Source: Batillaria attramentaria (lineage: Eukaryota > Mollusca > Gastropoda > Batillariidae). Taken from it: a DNA stretch of 64,000 nt. Shown piece by piece: positions 33,122 through 44,639 of the stretch (position 1 is the stretch's first letter; the number at the start of each line of letters is the position of its first letter). The translations under genes and the position numbers were made by a program. Below the pieces are notes generated by a model. It saw only the letters and a program-made list of their open reading frames with translations, made no database searches and had not been told where the DNA came from. The stretch spans positions 487,001 to 551,000 of the forward strand of contig JACVVK020000439.1 in NCBI GenBank assembly GCA_018292915.2, written 5' to 3'.

Positions 33122-33395
33122 CTTTTAGCTATTTTAGTGCTTTTTATCTATCTAGTAGTTTTTAGTTTCTTTTAGTTATTTTACCTCTGTAAGCGTTTAG
33201 AGCTCATAGAGAATAAGCCCAAATAAATATTCGTTATCATTATTATTATTATTATTATGGTTTCACACTATAATTTTTCATACTAGAAATACCCCCCCCC
33301 CCCCTCCCCAATAAACAAACAAGCAAATCAGCTGAAACTAAACCATCACCAAATACCGAAAGCTCACAAAACCACTTCTTTCATAATAATAATGA
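32700..33395. other. Intergenic; (GT)n and a LINE-like 3' tail
   Basis: No gene recognised. (GT)n at 33,077-33,121. 33,185-33,257 carries TGTAAGCGTTTAGAGC and a TTATTATTATT tail resembling a LINE 3' end. Confidence 0.5.
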
Positions 33396-34006
33396 TACTG
33401 TGGGTTTCGGCGCTATTTGCCCGGGCTCCGTGCGAATAGCGTGTGGCTGCTCAGTTCAACACGGTGAAATAGTCCGCGCGCGTGACTGCGGTGAGAATAG
33501 CCGGGGAGCGTATGCTCAAAGTTTCACCGACGTACTCCGGCGAAGCTAAGCGCAAAAGCTGAACAAACAACCGAACCAGCTTGGCAACTGACCAACCGGC
33601 AAATGGCAGCCGGCCACAAACAAACTGCAAACTGAACATCTACTGAAACTGACGACGGCGGCCGCGCTCACACCGCCGTCAGTCGCTGATCGGACTGAAA
33701 AAAAAAAAAAACCAAAAAAAAAACCTAACGACTGATCCGCCCTGACATGGCGGCCGGACTGACGTAGGTGACAGTCTATTGAAAACTGACGTGTAACAGC
33801 TTCAAACTATGATTCAGCAAATTGAATAAAAACAAAACGTGACTGACAAACAAACAAACAAACAAACAAACACTGACTGAAGTGCTGATCAGCAGCTTGA
33901 CTCGACTGATTCACTGAGTGAGGCCCTTCATTTCCTTCTCAGTTTTTGTATCGGTTTTTCATATTCAAGTTCCTCCAGAGGTTGGAATTACTGGCTGTCA
34001 CGGTCG

Positions 34007-34190
34007 GGGGAGCCGGGGTGGCCCAATGGTAGAGAGTCGGGCTAACCGGCTTTCAATGCTCGGGTCGCGAGTTCGAATCCCGGCTGGGGCCAAATATTGT
34101 GCTGGCCTTTTTCTCGTTGCCTCGTTTTTTGATATCACCCTTACATGGTGGAAAAGGACGTTAAACTCCTAAACACCCACCCAACCCACC
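34007..34190 (+). mobile_element. tRNA-derived SINE with 12-bp target duplication
   Basis: Flanked by CTGTCACGGTCG on both sides (33,995-34,006 and 34,191-34,202). It is orthologous to the SINE at 15,160 but has an extra GAGTCGGGCTAACCGG segment in the head. Confidence 0.9.
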
Positions 34191-34286
34191 CTGTCACGGT
34201 CGTAGGGTCCTGGACCGGCCGGCTGAGGCTTTCAGTTGTCAGTCACTGACTGAGGCAGTGTCACAGTGTTCCACAGTGCTTCAGTC

Positions 34287-34321
<35 letters not shown>

Positions 34322-34451
34322 CGCGGCCGGTGCCAGAGAGTCGTTGAGAGTGTGAGTGAGTGAGAGAGAGAGAGATTTGTTTTTCTCGCGGTCCCCGTGG
34401 CTGTCGGGGCGGTGTGATCACTAGCTCTGCCGGCTCAGTCTCTGTAGGTCA

Positions 34452-34623
34452 GGGGAGCCGGGATGGCCGAATGGCAGAGCGTTGGACTTCCAATGCTCGG
34501 GTCGCGAGTTCGAATCCCGGCTGGGGCCAAATATTTGTGCTGGCTTTTTCATCGTTGCCCCGCCTTTGATATCACCCGTATGTGTTGGAAAAGGACGTTA
34601 AATTCCCAAACACCCACCCACCC
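34452..34623 (+). mobile_element. tRNA-derived SINE with 11-bp target duplication
   Basis: Flanked by TCTGTAGGTCA (34,441-34,451 and 34,624-34,634). Counterpart of the SINE at 15,630; it retains the intact GCCGGGA acceptor-stem half. Confidence 0.9.
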
Positions 34624-35290
34624 TCTGTAGGTCAACTAATCATCAGTGAGTGAGTGGCCGACGGAGGGGTCGGTTTGACCAGTGTTATTACCGTAAAAAG
34701 CATTGTGCTCTTTGGCAGTCGTTGGGTGATCAGTATTACAAATTGCTGCTGTTATGCTGGTAATGACGGTTAACCACGTGCATCCCACCTAACCTGAAGC
34801 AGAGCGAATGTCTGGCACCGCGGTTCACTGAAATGTCAGGAGCAAAAGAACAGAACAATCATTACTTTGTGCATGGATTGTCAAATGACGCCCACCACGG
34901 GGTAAGGGGGGGGGGGGCGAGGTGGGGGGGGGGGGGCGAGGTGGGGGGGGGGGCATGAAATAAGCAATTACTACCAAACCTGCAGTCAGTGAAAAAAAAC
35001 TACTCGCTATCGAGTCTCTATCTATGTTTAAAAAAAAAAGTATTGAGAGAAAAGTAATAATTGAGGAATTATTATGATAATTCACGGAGATTGCTAATAA
35101 GCGTACTGATCAATGATGAATATGGCATATGACATATGTTTAAAAGCCCTAAGCAAATTAATGTGAAATGTCAGGGCCGAAGTTGTTTGAAAGAAGGAAG
35201 TTTCGTTTTTGGTCAGCCTTTTGTCACTTTCAGTATTTGTTAACCTGGTTATCTCAGTGACACACCCGCATACCCCCACGCTCCTCGCCT

Positions 35291-35294
<4 letters not shown>

Positions 35295-35330
<36 letters not shown>

Positions 35331-35422
35331 GCGCGCGCGCACGCACACACGCACGCACGCACACAGTGCAATCGCACGCACGCACACGCACGCGCATACA
35401 CACACATAAAAACACAGACACA

Positions 35423-35470
<48 letters not shown>
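35295..35470. repeat. (CA)n compound microsatellite
   Basis: CA 35,295-35,328, CG-rich middle, CA 35,425-35,470. It abuts the R2d hairpin. Confidence 0.92.
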
Positions 35471-35471
<1 letters not shown>

Positions 35472-35474
<3 letters not shown>

Positions 35475-37001
35475 GTTTCCATAGTAATGGAAACAACATC
35501 ATAGGACAGGCTAAATTTTCCACGTTCATGGGCAAGCATCTGTGGTACAAACGCACGTCACTGCCGATCTCCTGCAGAGACGATTATGCAAGTGTAACTC
35601 TGACAATGACGTAAGAAAACGTGCGTCATCGATGCTGGCATGCATGGTGCGCCGAACGCGCTTCTCCTCAGCGAGTGCCGTCTGTGTGGATGGATGTGTG
35701 TGTGTGTGTGTGAATTGTGTCCGGGCCTGTTTCTTCGAAAATACTTAACCGAATGGCTTCAAATTTGGGGTATCCAAATATATCAAAATGCTACATTAGA
35801 GGAAGCAAGCGTGTGATGATTGCTTAAGTGATTTGGAAGTTATCGCCCTTTTGAGACAAGTTGGTTGTCTTTCGTTTACAGGCGTAATATTTATTCAAAT
35901 CACTCAATTTTTTGGCAGTAGATAGCTTGAATACGGACTCTGAACACAGTCACTACTAGAAAATGGTCGCTCTTATAGTTTTCATGTAAACCGAGCCTGA
36001 GTTGACATTGCATGTGAACCCAGTTCAGATGCCTATTTCTCCGAAAATACTGAACCGATCGATTTCAAATTTGGGGTTTCTCAATGAAGCAAGATTGTTG
36101 AATAGAAGGCTCGATCCAGGTACGATTGCACACATGATTTGCGAGTTATCGCCCTTTTCAGAAAAAGTGGCTTTCTGGCGTTTAAAGGCGTAATATTTAC
36201 CTAAACCACTCCATTTTTTGAACATAGACAGCATGAATACGGACTCTCAACTAAGTGAAGTTTGGAGGTTGTCGCTTTTATACTTTTGGCGTAAGCCGTA
36301 CCTGATGAAAGTGCTGGTGAACACACTTTAGATCTCAAAATCGCTCCTACTATACATAGATAATGAGCCTGGGGAGCCCCCCCAAAAAAAATAAAAAAAA
36401 AAAATAAAAAAAATTCACTGCAGCCGTTATCGTCAGTTGACTCGAAAATTTGTACTCACAGCACATTAATTTTCCTCTACAAGCCACACGCCTCACAAAC
36501 ATCGAAGAAGAGACGCACGCGCACTGACGTAAAGTAAGTGCGTCATGTTTGATTGACGTGATGCTGTTTTTTTCTTAGGGGTGTCTCGCCACTTTCTTTC
36601 CGAATTCCTCTGTTTGGAGACGTGGTGTATTTTACTTCTACTATGTCGCCATCTTCGTGCAATCGCAGAGAAGACATGGGATATAACAGAATACAACTCC
36701 AATACTTTATGAACAGAATATGCACGGAGAACAAATTCATGAAAGAAGAAGAACCCAGAACGCTGTGCAGGGCTGCTTACGTACTGAACAGGTCAGATCT
36801 AGAACATTCCTCAACTTACTGGTAGGTTCGAAATCTTTCCAAGGTAATCTACTGACGTTACTGCACCAGCATGTTCTGGGATGGTCTAGAAATTATTTTG
36901 CATCGAAATGCAGTATTTTCGCGATCTCTACAACTTGACATGTGGAAAGCGGGAATTTCAGTGGGTTTCGTTTTTGCCACTGACTCACACTCAGAAGCAT
37001 A

Positions 37002-37046
<45 letters not shown>

Positions 37047-37419
37047 CGTGCGCGCGCAAGCGCGCGTCTAAGGCGAGAGAGAGAGAGAGGGTCTCTTCTC
37101 CGATACCAGTAAGCAGTCAGGTCTGCGGGAAGTAACTCTGTCAAAGGGGAACGACTTTATTACAAGAATTTATTCACCCATGTAGAACCTTGCATACGCC
37201 AAAAAGTTTGTGACGTCAACCAGCTAGGCGAGCTCACACGACCTCATATGTTTGGGTTTTGCAAGTGCATAGAGGCACGATAAGGGTTTTCAGTACTGTA
37301 CTTTCTCTATGTCAGCGTGCTTGATGTCAGAGAGCTTGCGTTCCGGCGTGTGCGCGCGGGCTGCATACATGACACAACGACTACGATGACTACAGCAGGT
37401 CATTGAATGGAAACAACAT
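35472..37419 (-). mobile_element. Repeat family R2, copy d (full length, inverted)
   Basis: Starts with the hairpin GTTGTTTCCATAGTAATGG... and ends ATGGAAACAACAT at 37,419 followed by TTGGGCTGGTGG, the R2 flank in inverse. About 1.95 kb. It lies in the (CA)n end of block D2. Confidence 0.8.
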
Positions 37420-37439
37420 ATTGGGCTGGTGGTAATCTT

Positions 37440-38446
37440 GTTTCGATGTTTGTGAGGCGTGTGGCTTGTGGAGGAAATGTGCTGTGAGTACACAATTTCA
37501 ACTGTCGATTACGGCTGCAGTGATTTTGTTTCTGATTTTTTTTTATGTGTGTGTGTATAATTTTTTTATGACACTACAGCCGGACACATTATATATAGTA
37601 TATCGATTTTGAGATCTAAAATGGGTTCACCAATACTATCATCAGGTACGGCTTTCGTCAAAATTATAAGAGCGACCACCTCCAAAATTCACTCTGTTCA
37701 GAGTCCACATTCATGCTATCTATTTCCAAAAGATGGAGTGATTTAAATAGATATTACGTCTGTAAACGTCAAACAACCAACGTTTCTGAAAAGGGCAACA
37801 ACTCAAAAATCGTCTGCGTAATCAACACTGGATGGGGCCCTCTGTTCAAAGATCTTGATTCATGAAGACACCCCGCCATATTTAAAGTCAATCGGTTGAG
37901 TATTTTCGGCGATACAGGCGTCTAAACTGGGTTCACCTACGATGTAAACTGAGGTACAGTTTACATCAAAACTATAATAGCGTCTACCTCCAAAATGTGC
38001 CTCTGTTCAGAGTAAGTATTCATGCCATCTACTTCCAAGAAACGGAGTGATTTAAATAAATACCCCTGTTAACGCGAGGCAACCAACTTTTCTCAAAAGG
38101 GCGATAACTCTCAAATCACTTAAGCAATCACCAAACACTCGATTGCTCTAATAAAAGATTTTGATATATTCGGAGACCTCAAATTTGAAGCCATTCGGTT
38201 GAGTATTTTCGGAGAAACAGGTCTGGACACAAATCACACACATACACACACCCGCACAGACGGCACTCACTTCAGCGGAGAAGTGCGTTTAGGGGCACCC
38301 ACTAGTAACAATGACACCGTTCTCAGAGTTACACTTGCACCATGTCTGTGCGGAGAATGCGGGCGACGTGCGTTTGTGCCACAAACAGTCGACTTTGAAC
38401 GTAGACAAATCAGCCCGTCTTATAATGTTGTTTCCATTACTATACG
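37440..38446 (+). mobile_element. Repeat family R2, copy e (5' truncated)
   Basis: Matches 17,621-18,620 of R2b (shared GTCGATTACGGCTGCAGTGA and GATACAGGCGTCTAAACTGG) and continues through the hairpin at 38,448-38,516 to about 38,637. Confidence 0.75.
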
Positions 38447-38447
38447 G

Positions 38448-38516
38448 CCATGTGGCGGCATGTAAACACTGGACATGATGCCGCCATATGTCCAGTGTTC
38501 ACATGTCGCCACATGG
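38448..38516. repeat. Hairpin, second copy
   Basis: Same 29-bp arms and 11-nt loop as 18,622-18,690. Confidence 0.85.
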
Positions 38517-38649
38517 CCCATGTGACCGGACAAGTGAACGCATTCACGGTCATGTTAAACTCAGTCCCGTCCGTTGTGCAGTAAGAATCATCAACGTAAA
38601 CATTAATAATTGCACATAATCATTTCAGGCCGTATCAGTGTGAAGGGGG

Positions 38650-39046
38650 TTGTACCCCCCCCCCCCCGCCCTCTCTCTCACTCGCTGCATGATTATACGT
38701 CTTTAGTAGAGAACGAAATTCTCTCAATCTGTCTCACTCAGTATAAAACAGCCGGGAACTGTGTTGTGAACTATGTATCTGGTATTATGACTCAAAACTT
38801 TCTCTCTCTTCCAATGTCTCCCCAAGACAATTACGTCTTTCTCCCCCCCCCCACCCCCCTCTCTCTCTCTATCTCTCTCTCTGTGCGATACGATTCCGTG
38901 AGTTGTCAAATGAAATCTCCCTCTCCCTCCCTCTCTCTCTTTGAATAATTATATGGTTTTACTCGTCAAAAATTATTCTCTCTGTCTGTTTCACTGAGCA
39001 AAAAACATGGTCAAGATACTCAAGGCCCCCCCCCCCCCCCCCCCGG
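38650..39046. other. Low-complexity poly-C and CT-rich sequence
   Basis: Poly-C at 38,656-38,669 and 39,027-39,044; CT-rich runs at 38,860-38,880 and 38,920-38,940. No gene seen. Confidence 0.6.
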
Positions 39047-39047
39047 C

Positions 39048-39720
39048 TCAGTGAAAGAATTCATTAAAGAGACAGGTTTTTAAAGCAGAGCGGAAGGCCG
39101 AGTCAGTACTTGCTGAGCGGACAGATAAAGGAAGAGAATTCCAAATAGTCCGTGCTGCAGAAAAGAAAGACCTTTCTCCAAAGGTTTTAGTGAAGACACG
39201 TGGTTTGCAGAGTGTGAGAGTGTCCGATGATGAGCGAAGTGTCCTTGTTGGTACGTAGACGTTAACTAACTCAGAGAGATAAGAAGGTCCTGACTGACTA
39301 ATGACACGGTAGCACATGCAAGCAATCTTAATGCGAGCCCCTGGTGAGCCAGTGCAAAGTGCGGAGGTGTGGGGTGATGTGATCTCTTCGCGGAACTCTC
39401 AGAACTAGGCGTGCCGCATTATTTTGTAACCTTTGGAGTCACTGTAAGAGATCCTTCGGGCTGTTTACAAGGAGACCATTACAGTAATCCAAGCGTGAAA
39501 GCACAAAAGCTGACACAAGAGTCTTTGTAGCCTAAACTGAGAGGAAATGACGAATAGAGCTAATACGACGGAGCTCAAAGTTCACAGTAGGGATGATGTT
39601 CACTACATGGGCATGCATAGTCAAGTGTGAGTCAAGAACAACACCAAGATTCTTAGCTTATTTGGCAAATGGAACAGTAGCATCACTGACAACAAGAGTA
39701 TCAGGTAATGGACCAGCGGA
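39048..39720 (-). mobile_element. LINE reverse-transcriptase C-terminus (CR1/jockey-like), decayed
   Basis: Minus-strand frames read NLGVVLDSHLTMHAHV, SRLDYCNGLL, NNAARLVLRVPRRDHITPHL, LRTLHWL, YLSELVNVYVPTRTLRSSSD, FGERSFFSAARTIWNSLPLS and FRSALKTCLF in order. This is the standard thumb/C-terminal region of CR1- and jockey-type non-LTR elements. Several stops and frame changes make it a dead 5'-truncated copy. Confidence 0.88.
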
Positions 39721-40141
39721 CTTAGCTAAGGCATATAACTGATATCCATAGCCGAAAGCTGTTTATTAATGCACACATAACCTCTCATGTTAATTATGCC
39801 TCCACTGTTTGGGATGGGTGTTTTGGTTTTGTTTTGTTTTGTTTGTTTTGTTGTTTTTTGGTCGTTAGTGTTAGTGACATGATATGTTCTTAAAAGAGTC
39901 TAGCACAGCCCAGAACAGACCCCCCTCCCCTCCTCCCACGACCATTGTGAGTACACATAGAGCTCCCCCACCTCCCCGTCACTCTGCCATCGCAGTAACG
40001 TCACACTTTATGCCTTTCCTTCGCAAGTCCGCTTATAGACAGATTCAAGAGTCACCATTTTCAGCAGTGTGGGAATCACGGGGAAGCCGTTGTATGCACG
40101 TCATTCGTGACGAATTGCATACCGGTGTGGGCATGGCGCCA

Positions 40142-40276
40142 CCATCTTGTTGATACAAACATCTAAACTTACGAAAAACAGGGCTGCAAAACTGGCAAAG
40201 CACGTGGGTTTGAAAGATGTCGGTTTGCCAGTTATGCTGCTTTTCGTAAGTTTAGATGTTCGTATCAACAAGATGG
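40142..40276. mobile_element. 135-bp fold-back MITE
   Basis: The 36-bp arms 40,142-40,177 and 40,241-40,276 are reverse complements with one mismatch. The left arm has TTGTTGATACAAACATC and ends ACTTACGAAAA. Inner parts also pair (CTGCAAAACTGGCAAA against TTTGCCAGTTATGC). Confidence 0.8.
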
Positions 40277-40469
40277 CGGCACGATCATTACGTAATAGGG
40301 GTAATCATCGAATTTTGTTCAATATCCCGGGGAGTTGTGCAGAAAGTGAAGATTAGAGTGTAGCAAGATATGTAGATTTGGACAGCGGTTTTCCTGATAC
40401 CATCGGACATGCAGAAGAGTTGGAAGAAAATAACTCTGATGATGGGAACGAGAAGGTGATCAATCAACG

Positions 40470-41327
40470 CTAATCGAGTGCCAGTGGGAGGTGGCAGATG
40501 TGTACTGTGTGGGGAGGCCAGGAAAGTCGGAGAGGAGTGAGTAGAGGCAGTACTGGGAGGCAACGGAGTGAAACTAGAGGGAGTGCTGCGTTAGATCTGA
40601 ATCTCACGGCTGTTTGGATAAACATATACACAGACAGTAACCAGTCTACGAAGGTGAGAATGGTCCTGCTGTGTTTCCCCCTGCTGATTGTATCATGATA
40701 GACTTTTAGGATATTCTTTTCCCTGGACTTTGTCATGTTGTTGCAGAGCACTGAACAAACCTGTATGCTAGACAGAGGTGTGTGCATTGGTGCAGCAGGA
40801 AGGGTGGAGGGGTGGGGGGCCCGAAAAGCAGGGCACACTGTGCATTTTGCTGTGTCGCATGTGCTCAGTGGTCTGTACATAGGTGTTTCAAGTATGACCT
40901 CAGGCAATATAGAGATATATCTCATGAAAGACATCATCAGCAGTAAATGCAGTAAGCCTGCAGCACAGCTGAAGTCAGTTGCACACCAAAGTGTTCTGTG
41001 TGTGTTTGAACAGTCTGTGAAATAACATGCAAGGTCAGTACAAATGAGGACTAAACAGAAACCATGCACAGCATCACGAAATGTTTTATCTTTTGGAACT
41101 GACTCGCAGGGTAAATCTGCACACTGGTTGATGAAATGTACATAAGAAGGTTCAACTTTTACTTTCACTGCTTCAGGATGAATATTTCCATAAAACTGGC
41201 GGGCAAATATGCTTTGAAAATCAAACATGAGGCTAGAAATAGATGAATGGTGTCCCTTTGGGATACAGTTGTCTCCCCGTTTGTTTCCATTGATGATAAT
41301 TTTGTGCTCATTGCATTCTGTATTCAA
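40470..41327 (-). other. 858-nt open frame of unknown status
   Basis: A 285-codon minus-strand frame, unusually long for non-repetitive sequence in this window. The translation is Cys- and His-rich but I recognise no domain and no catalytic motif. The opposite strand also has a 96-codon frame bounded by plausible splice signals, so coding strand and function are both undecided. Confidence 0.18.
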
Positions 41328-41830
41328 TATCCTTTCAGATATTATACTGTTATTAATATAAAAATGAGGGGTATGTGTACAGTAAACCTAAGACTGATTG
41401 TACCCACAAACTGTCATTTTTTCAAATAGTTCTGCAAAGGAAAGGGTTATTTGTTCCACCTGAGCATTTCTATAGGCTCTTGTTTTTGCTCAGTAATTGT
41501 TGTGTTAATAAATCCGCTTTGGAAAAACAAAAATCTCTTTCCGTCTCTCTCTGACCACCTATATGGCTTTAGGTGTCAAAGAAATTCTCTGAGTAAAGCA
41601 CGGTCGAAAACTATGTATCTGATTGTATAACTAAAAAAAATCCAACAATAAAAAATCAAAACATACAACAACAACAACAACAACAAAACACATTACTGTG
41701 GAATTTGACATGGACTGAAATCAGTATGTGTACTTTCATCATATTAAGTCACCAGAAAGTGTCTTTGCTTCAGGTGGCGTGGGGGGGGGGGGGGGAGGGG
41801 AAGACAGCATAACTTTCAAGCATATGCCAG

Positions 41831-42310
41831 TGTTACGAGCGTGGCTGTGCCTCTTGTCTATATTTTGTTTGTATGCTTTAGGATAACTAGCTGTAATGCT
41901 TTTTTGTAGCTTTGGTGAGATAGAGAAGTCGCTATGTTTAGTTTATATTCTGTTATAGTAATGTAAATCTGTTTCCCGTGATCCAGAAGTTTCTTTTGTT
42001 ATCACGAGTATTCGAGAAGTGGTGACCTTGTTTTGGCTGCCCCCTTTTACCCTCGGGCGACGGTATTCACTTCGGGCCTAGGGCTGAGTCGCTCGGAAAT
42101 CTCGTGCAAATCGCATGGTTCTGACCTGTTTACGATTAGAAGGTGTTATATAACGCGCCTAGGTTCGGCGGGCAGGTACTTGATTATTCTGGATTCTTCT
42201 TTAGTTTTAAAATAGCAATAAGGTGATTCACGCTTTGATTTTTGATTGGTTCTGTTATAAGAGTGGTCCAGAATTTACTAGAATGCCGTTACTGTATATA
42301 AGGCCCGGAG

Positions 42311-42342
<32 letters not shown>

Positions 42343-42574
42343 ACGAGAGAAGCTTGTATTTGCGAAGCTTGAAAGTGCTGTGTAACACCAGAGAAGTGCT
42401 GTAATAAACTCCATTCGGTTATAACTTTTCTACGCGCTCACGTGTTTTCTCACGTGAGTGAGAGACAACGTGCAGTCCACAAGAACTCGCTACGTGAGGA
42501 AGTGTTCGCCTGTATATGTCATCGAATTTCCTCGATAAGACGACGGGCTCCCCAACACATTTCCACACGTAACA
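41831..42574 (+). mobile_element. Solo LTR of an LTR retrotransposon, 744 bp, 5-bp target duplication GCCAG
   Basis: Begins TGTTACG and ends CGTAACA, a 7-bp perfect terminal inverted repeat with TG...CA. It is flanked by GCCAG at 41,826-41,830 and 42,575-42,579. TATATAAG at 42,295-42,302 and AATAAA at 42,403-42,408 give the U3-R-U5 order. No internal region is present, so it is the product of LTR recombination. A 5-bp duplication fits Ty3/gypsy, copia or BEL; the superfamily is not resolved. Confidence 0.9.
42311..42341. repeat. (GT)n inside the solo LTR
   Basis: About 14 GT units between TATA box and polyadenylation signal. Confidence 0.9.
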
Positions 42575-42579
42575 GCCAG

Positions 42580-43070
42580 GTACACAACAGAGCCACACTT
42601 TAGGGATGGTGGAGGAGGTGGCACTTGCCACGCTCACCCAACATCTCTGTCTCTATCTGTTGTTGTCACCATTCTTCCTTGCATCTTAAAACACTGACAC
42701 GCGATTTTATTGCTATCATTAGACTAGAGTATTTTATGATTAAACTAGAACGGGATTGCCTTCATGACTCAAATGTGATCTTGATCTTTAATAGAGGTTA
42801 TTCCGAAAATGTATTCTTAGCAACATTCAATGCAGATAAAGCAAATGTTCTACTGGTTGTCTTATTTCCCTTTCATCCCTATTCCTGTGACCTTGACCCC
42901 TCAGGCCAAGGTTATCCACATTATGCACATGGAAGTATTTCACACACACTGCATGTGTCGTAAGCATCCTATTATGGCACGCAAATAACAAATCCCACAC
43001 CCTTAGACTGCGAAAACAGTAATGTCCCACCACCAGACAACCAAAACAAAACCCCCCAACAATTCAGCGG
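42580..43070. other. Unannotated intergenic sequence
   Basis: No gene recognised. 42,890-42,920 has GTGACCTTGACCCC and CCAAGGTTATC text, similar to the 145-bp repeat of 21.7-22.5 kb. Confidence 0.4.
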
Positions 43071-43224
43071 CTGGGTGTTTGGGATTTTTCCGCCATATAT
43101 GGGTGATATCAAAGATGGGGCGATGAGAAAAAGGCAAGCACAAAATATGGTCGAAGCCGGGGTTCAAACTCACGACCCGAGCATTGAAACCCCAACACTC
43201 TACCGTTCGGCTATCCCGTCCTCC
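43071..43224 (-). mobile_element. tRNA-derived SINE, diverged copy
   Basis: Inverse SINE with GTGATATCAAAGATGGGGCG, GCCGGGGTTCAAACTC and CTACCGTTCGGCTATCC, more diverged than other copies. Confidence 0.8.
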
Positions 43225-44439
43225 TATTTACCCGAAATCAGACAGACGAAAACGGGGGATAGAAAGTGATTTCATGCATTGACCATTGGGTGGTGATCTT
43301 TTATTTGCAGGCTCTTAATATAATATCAATTTGAGTGTTACAGTGATTTTGTCTTAGTTCTTTACCTGCACCCCAAAACAGGAATTAACAACAGTAGCGG
43401 ACTGTTTCACACTGCCTTAGAATATAGAGCAAACCTGTCTCTTTAAAATAATATTTTTGGAACGCTGGCCATTTTCTTATCACTTCGTTGTGGTGGGGTC
43501 GTTAAATCCCAATTAACCAACCATATATGTGAAGATCAAAATGACTTTGAAAGAGACAACTGTGCGAAAATGGTTGTCCATTAGATATGGTGGTGTGTTA
43601 TTGTGGTGACTGGATTGTAATATTGTTGCACCAGATAGCGGGGGGGGGGGGGGGGGGGGTAATTGGTAGACAATGGCAATTGGATTACTTGTGGGGATAG
43701 TTTTAAGTGCTGTTGAAGGAATGTAGGAAGTGATTGTTGGGTGTCAGAAGGTGTTATGCCTGTAACAGTGGGGTGGTAGGCTTGTGATTTTTTTGTGTTT
43801 CTAGCGTCCTGCATGGGTGTCGTTAGTGGACTGCAGGTTTTGGTACATATATAGTGGGGTAGAACTGTCGTTACTGTATGTTGGTTGTTGGAGAGGAGTT
43901 TGGAGGGGGAGGGGGCTGGATGGCGTCTGTACCTTGAAGCCTGTAAAATGGCTTGTTGGTGTGCATGTGAGGTATGTGGGGCCGTTATGGATTGAATAGT
44001 GTGTGCAAGTTGGTCAGTGTACAAATGTCCTACTCTGAGGGTTCAGGCTGTAGATCGGTGGGAGTGGTGAATGTGTTCTTGGGTATAAGTGGGGTACGGT
44101 ACTGAAGGTTTGTTCTGTTATTTGTGATTTGAGTTAGGAGTTACCAGCTTACACAAGTTTGACTGTAGTGTTGGTGTTAACCGTGCGATTTTACATCAAA
44201 TTATGCACTTAGTGTGTATGTCTTTTAGGCGGGTTGTGTTTGTATGTGAGATAGAGTTCTGAGGAGGGAAATATAGAGGGAAAGAGTCTGTGGTGCGGAG
44301 TGGGTGGTGTTTGCGAGTTTGACTGTGGCGTGGGGTGTTGGGGGTGTGGAGGGTGGTTTGAATGCAGTAATAATGGAATGTGTGAATACCTATGAAGCTG
44401 AGACTCATAAGGAAAACAATAATAATATATTATTTTTAC
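43225..44439. other. Unannotated; poly-G tract, low-complexity frames
   Basis: Poly-G at 43,641-43,659. Minus-strand frames at 43,581-44,024 and 44,209-44,445 are Pro/Thr/His-rich without family resemblance. 43,490-43,532 (GGGGTCGTTAAATCCCAATT) resembles a molluscan SINE 3' end. Confidence 0.45.
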
Positions 44440-44545
44440 AGTCAAACCTGTGTACGCTGGTCACCCAAGGGACTGAGTCAAATTGACCGGCTTAGACAGA
44501 TGACCAGGTTATCCAGGATGGCATGTCAACAGCTAGTATGTAACC
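44440..44545 (+). repeat. Interspersed repeat, partial second copy
   Basis: Matches 10,703-10,812: AGTCAAACCTGTGTACGC, GGTCACCCAAGGGACTGAG, GGTTATCCAGGATGGCATGT. Confidence 0.7.
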
Positions 44546-44639
44546 CAATGGGTACTTAAGTGGCGCTCAGCTATTCCCCCGCCACCCTCTCTTTTTTTCA
44601 CTGACCACAGACTTGTATTAAAAATAGAGACAGATTGAG

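Larger units (their letters stand above)
33396..35470 (+). repeat. Duplicated block D2, second copy
   Basis: Colinear with 14,535-16,649, including both SINEs with the same target duplications. It differs in the number of CAAA and GT units and in poly-G runs near 34,907-34,955. It marks the start of the second duplication unit. Confidence 0.85.
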
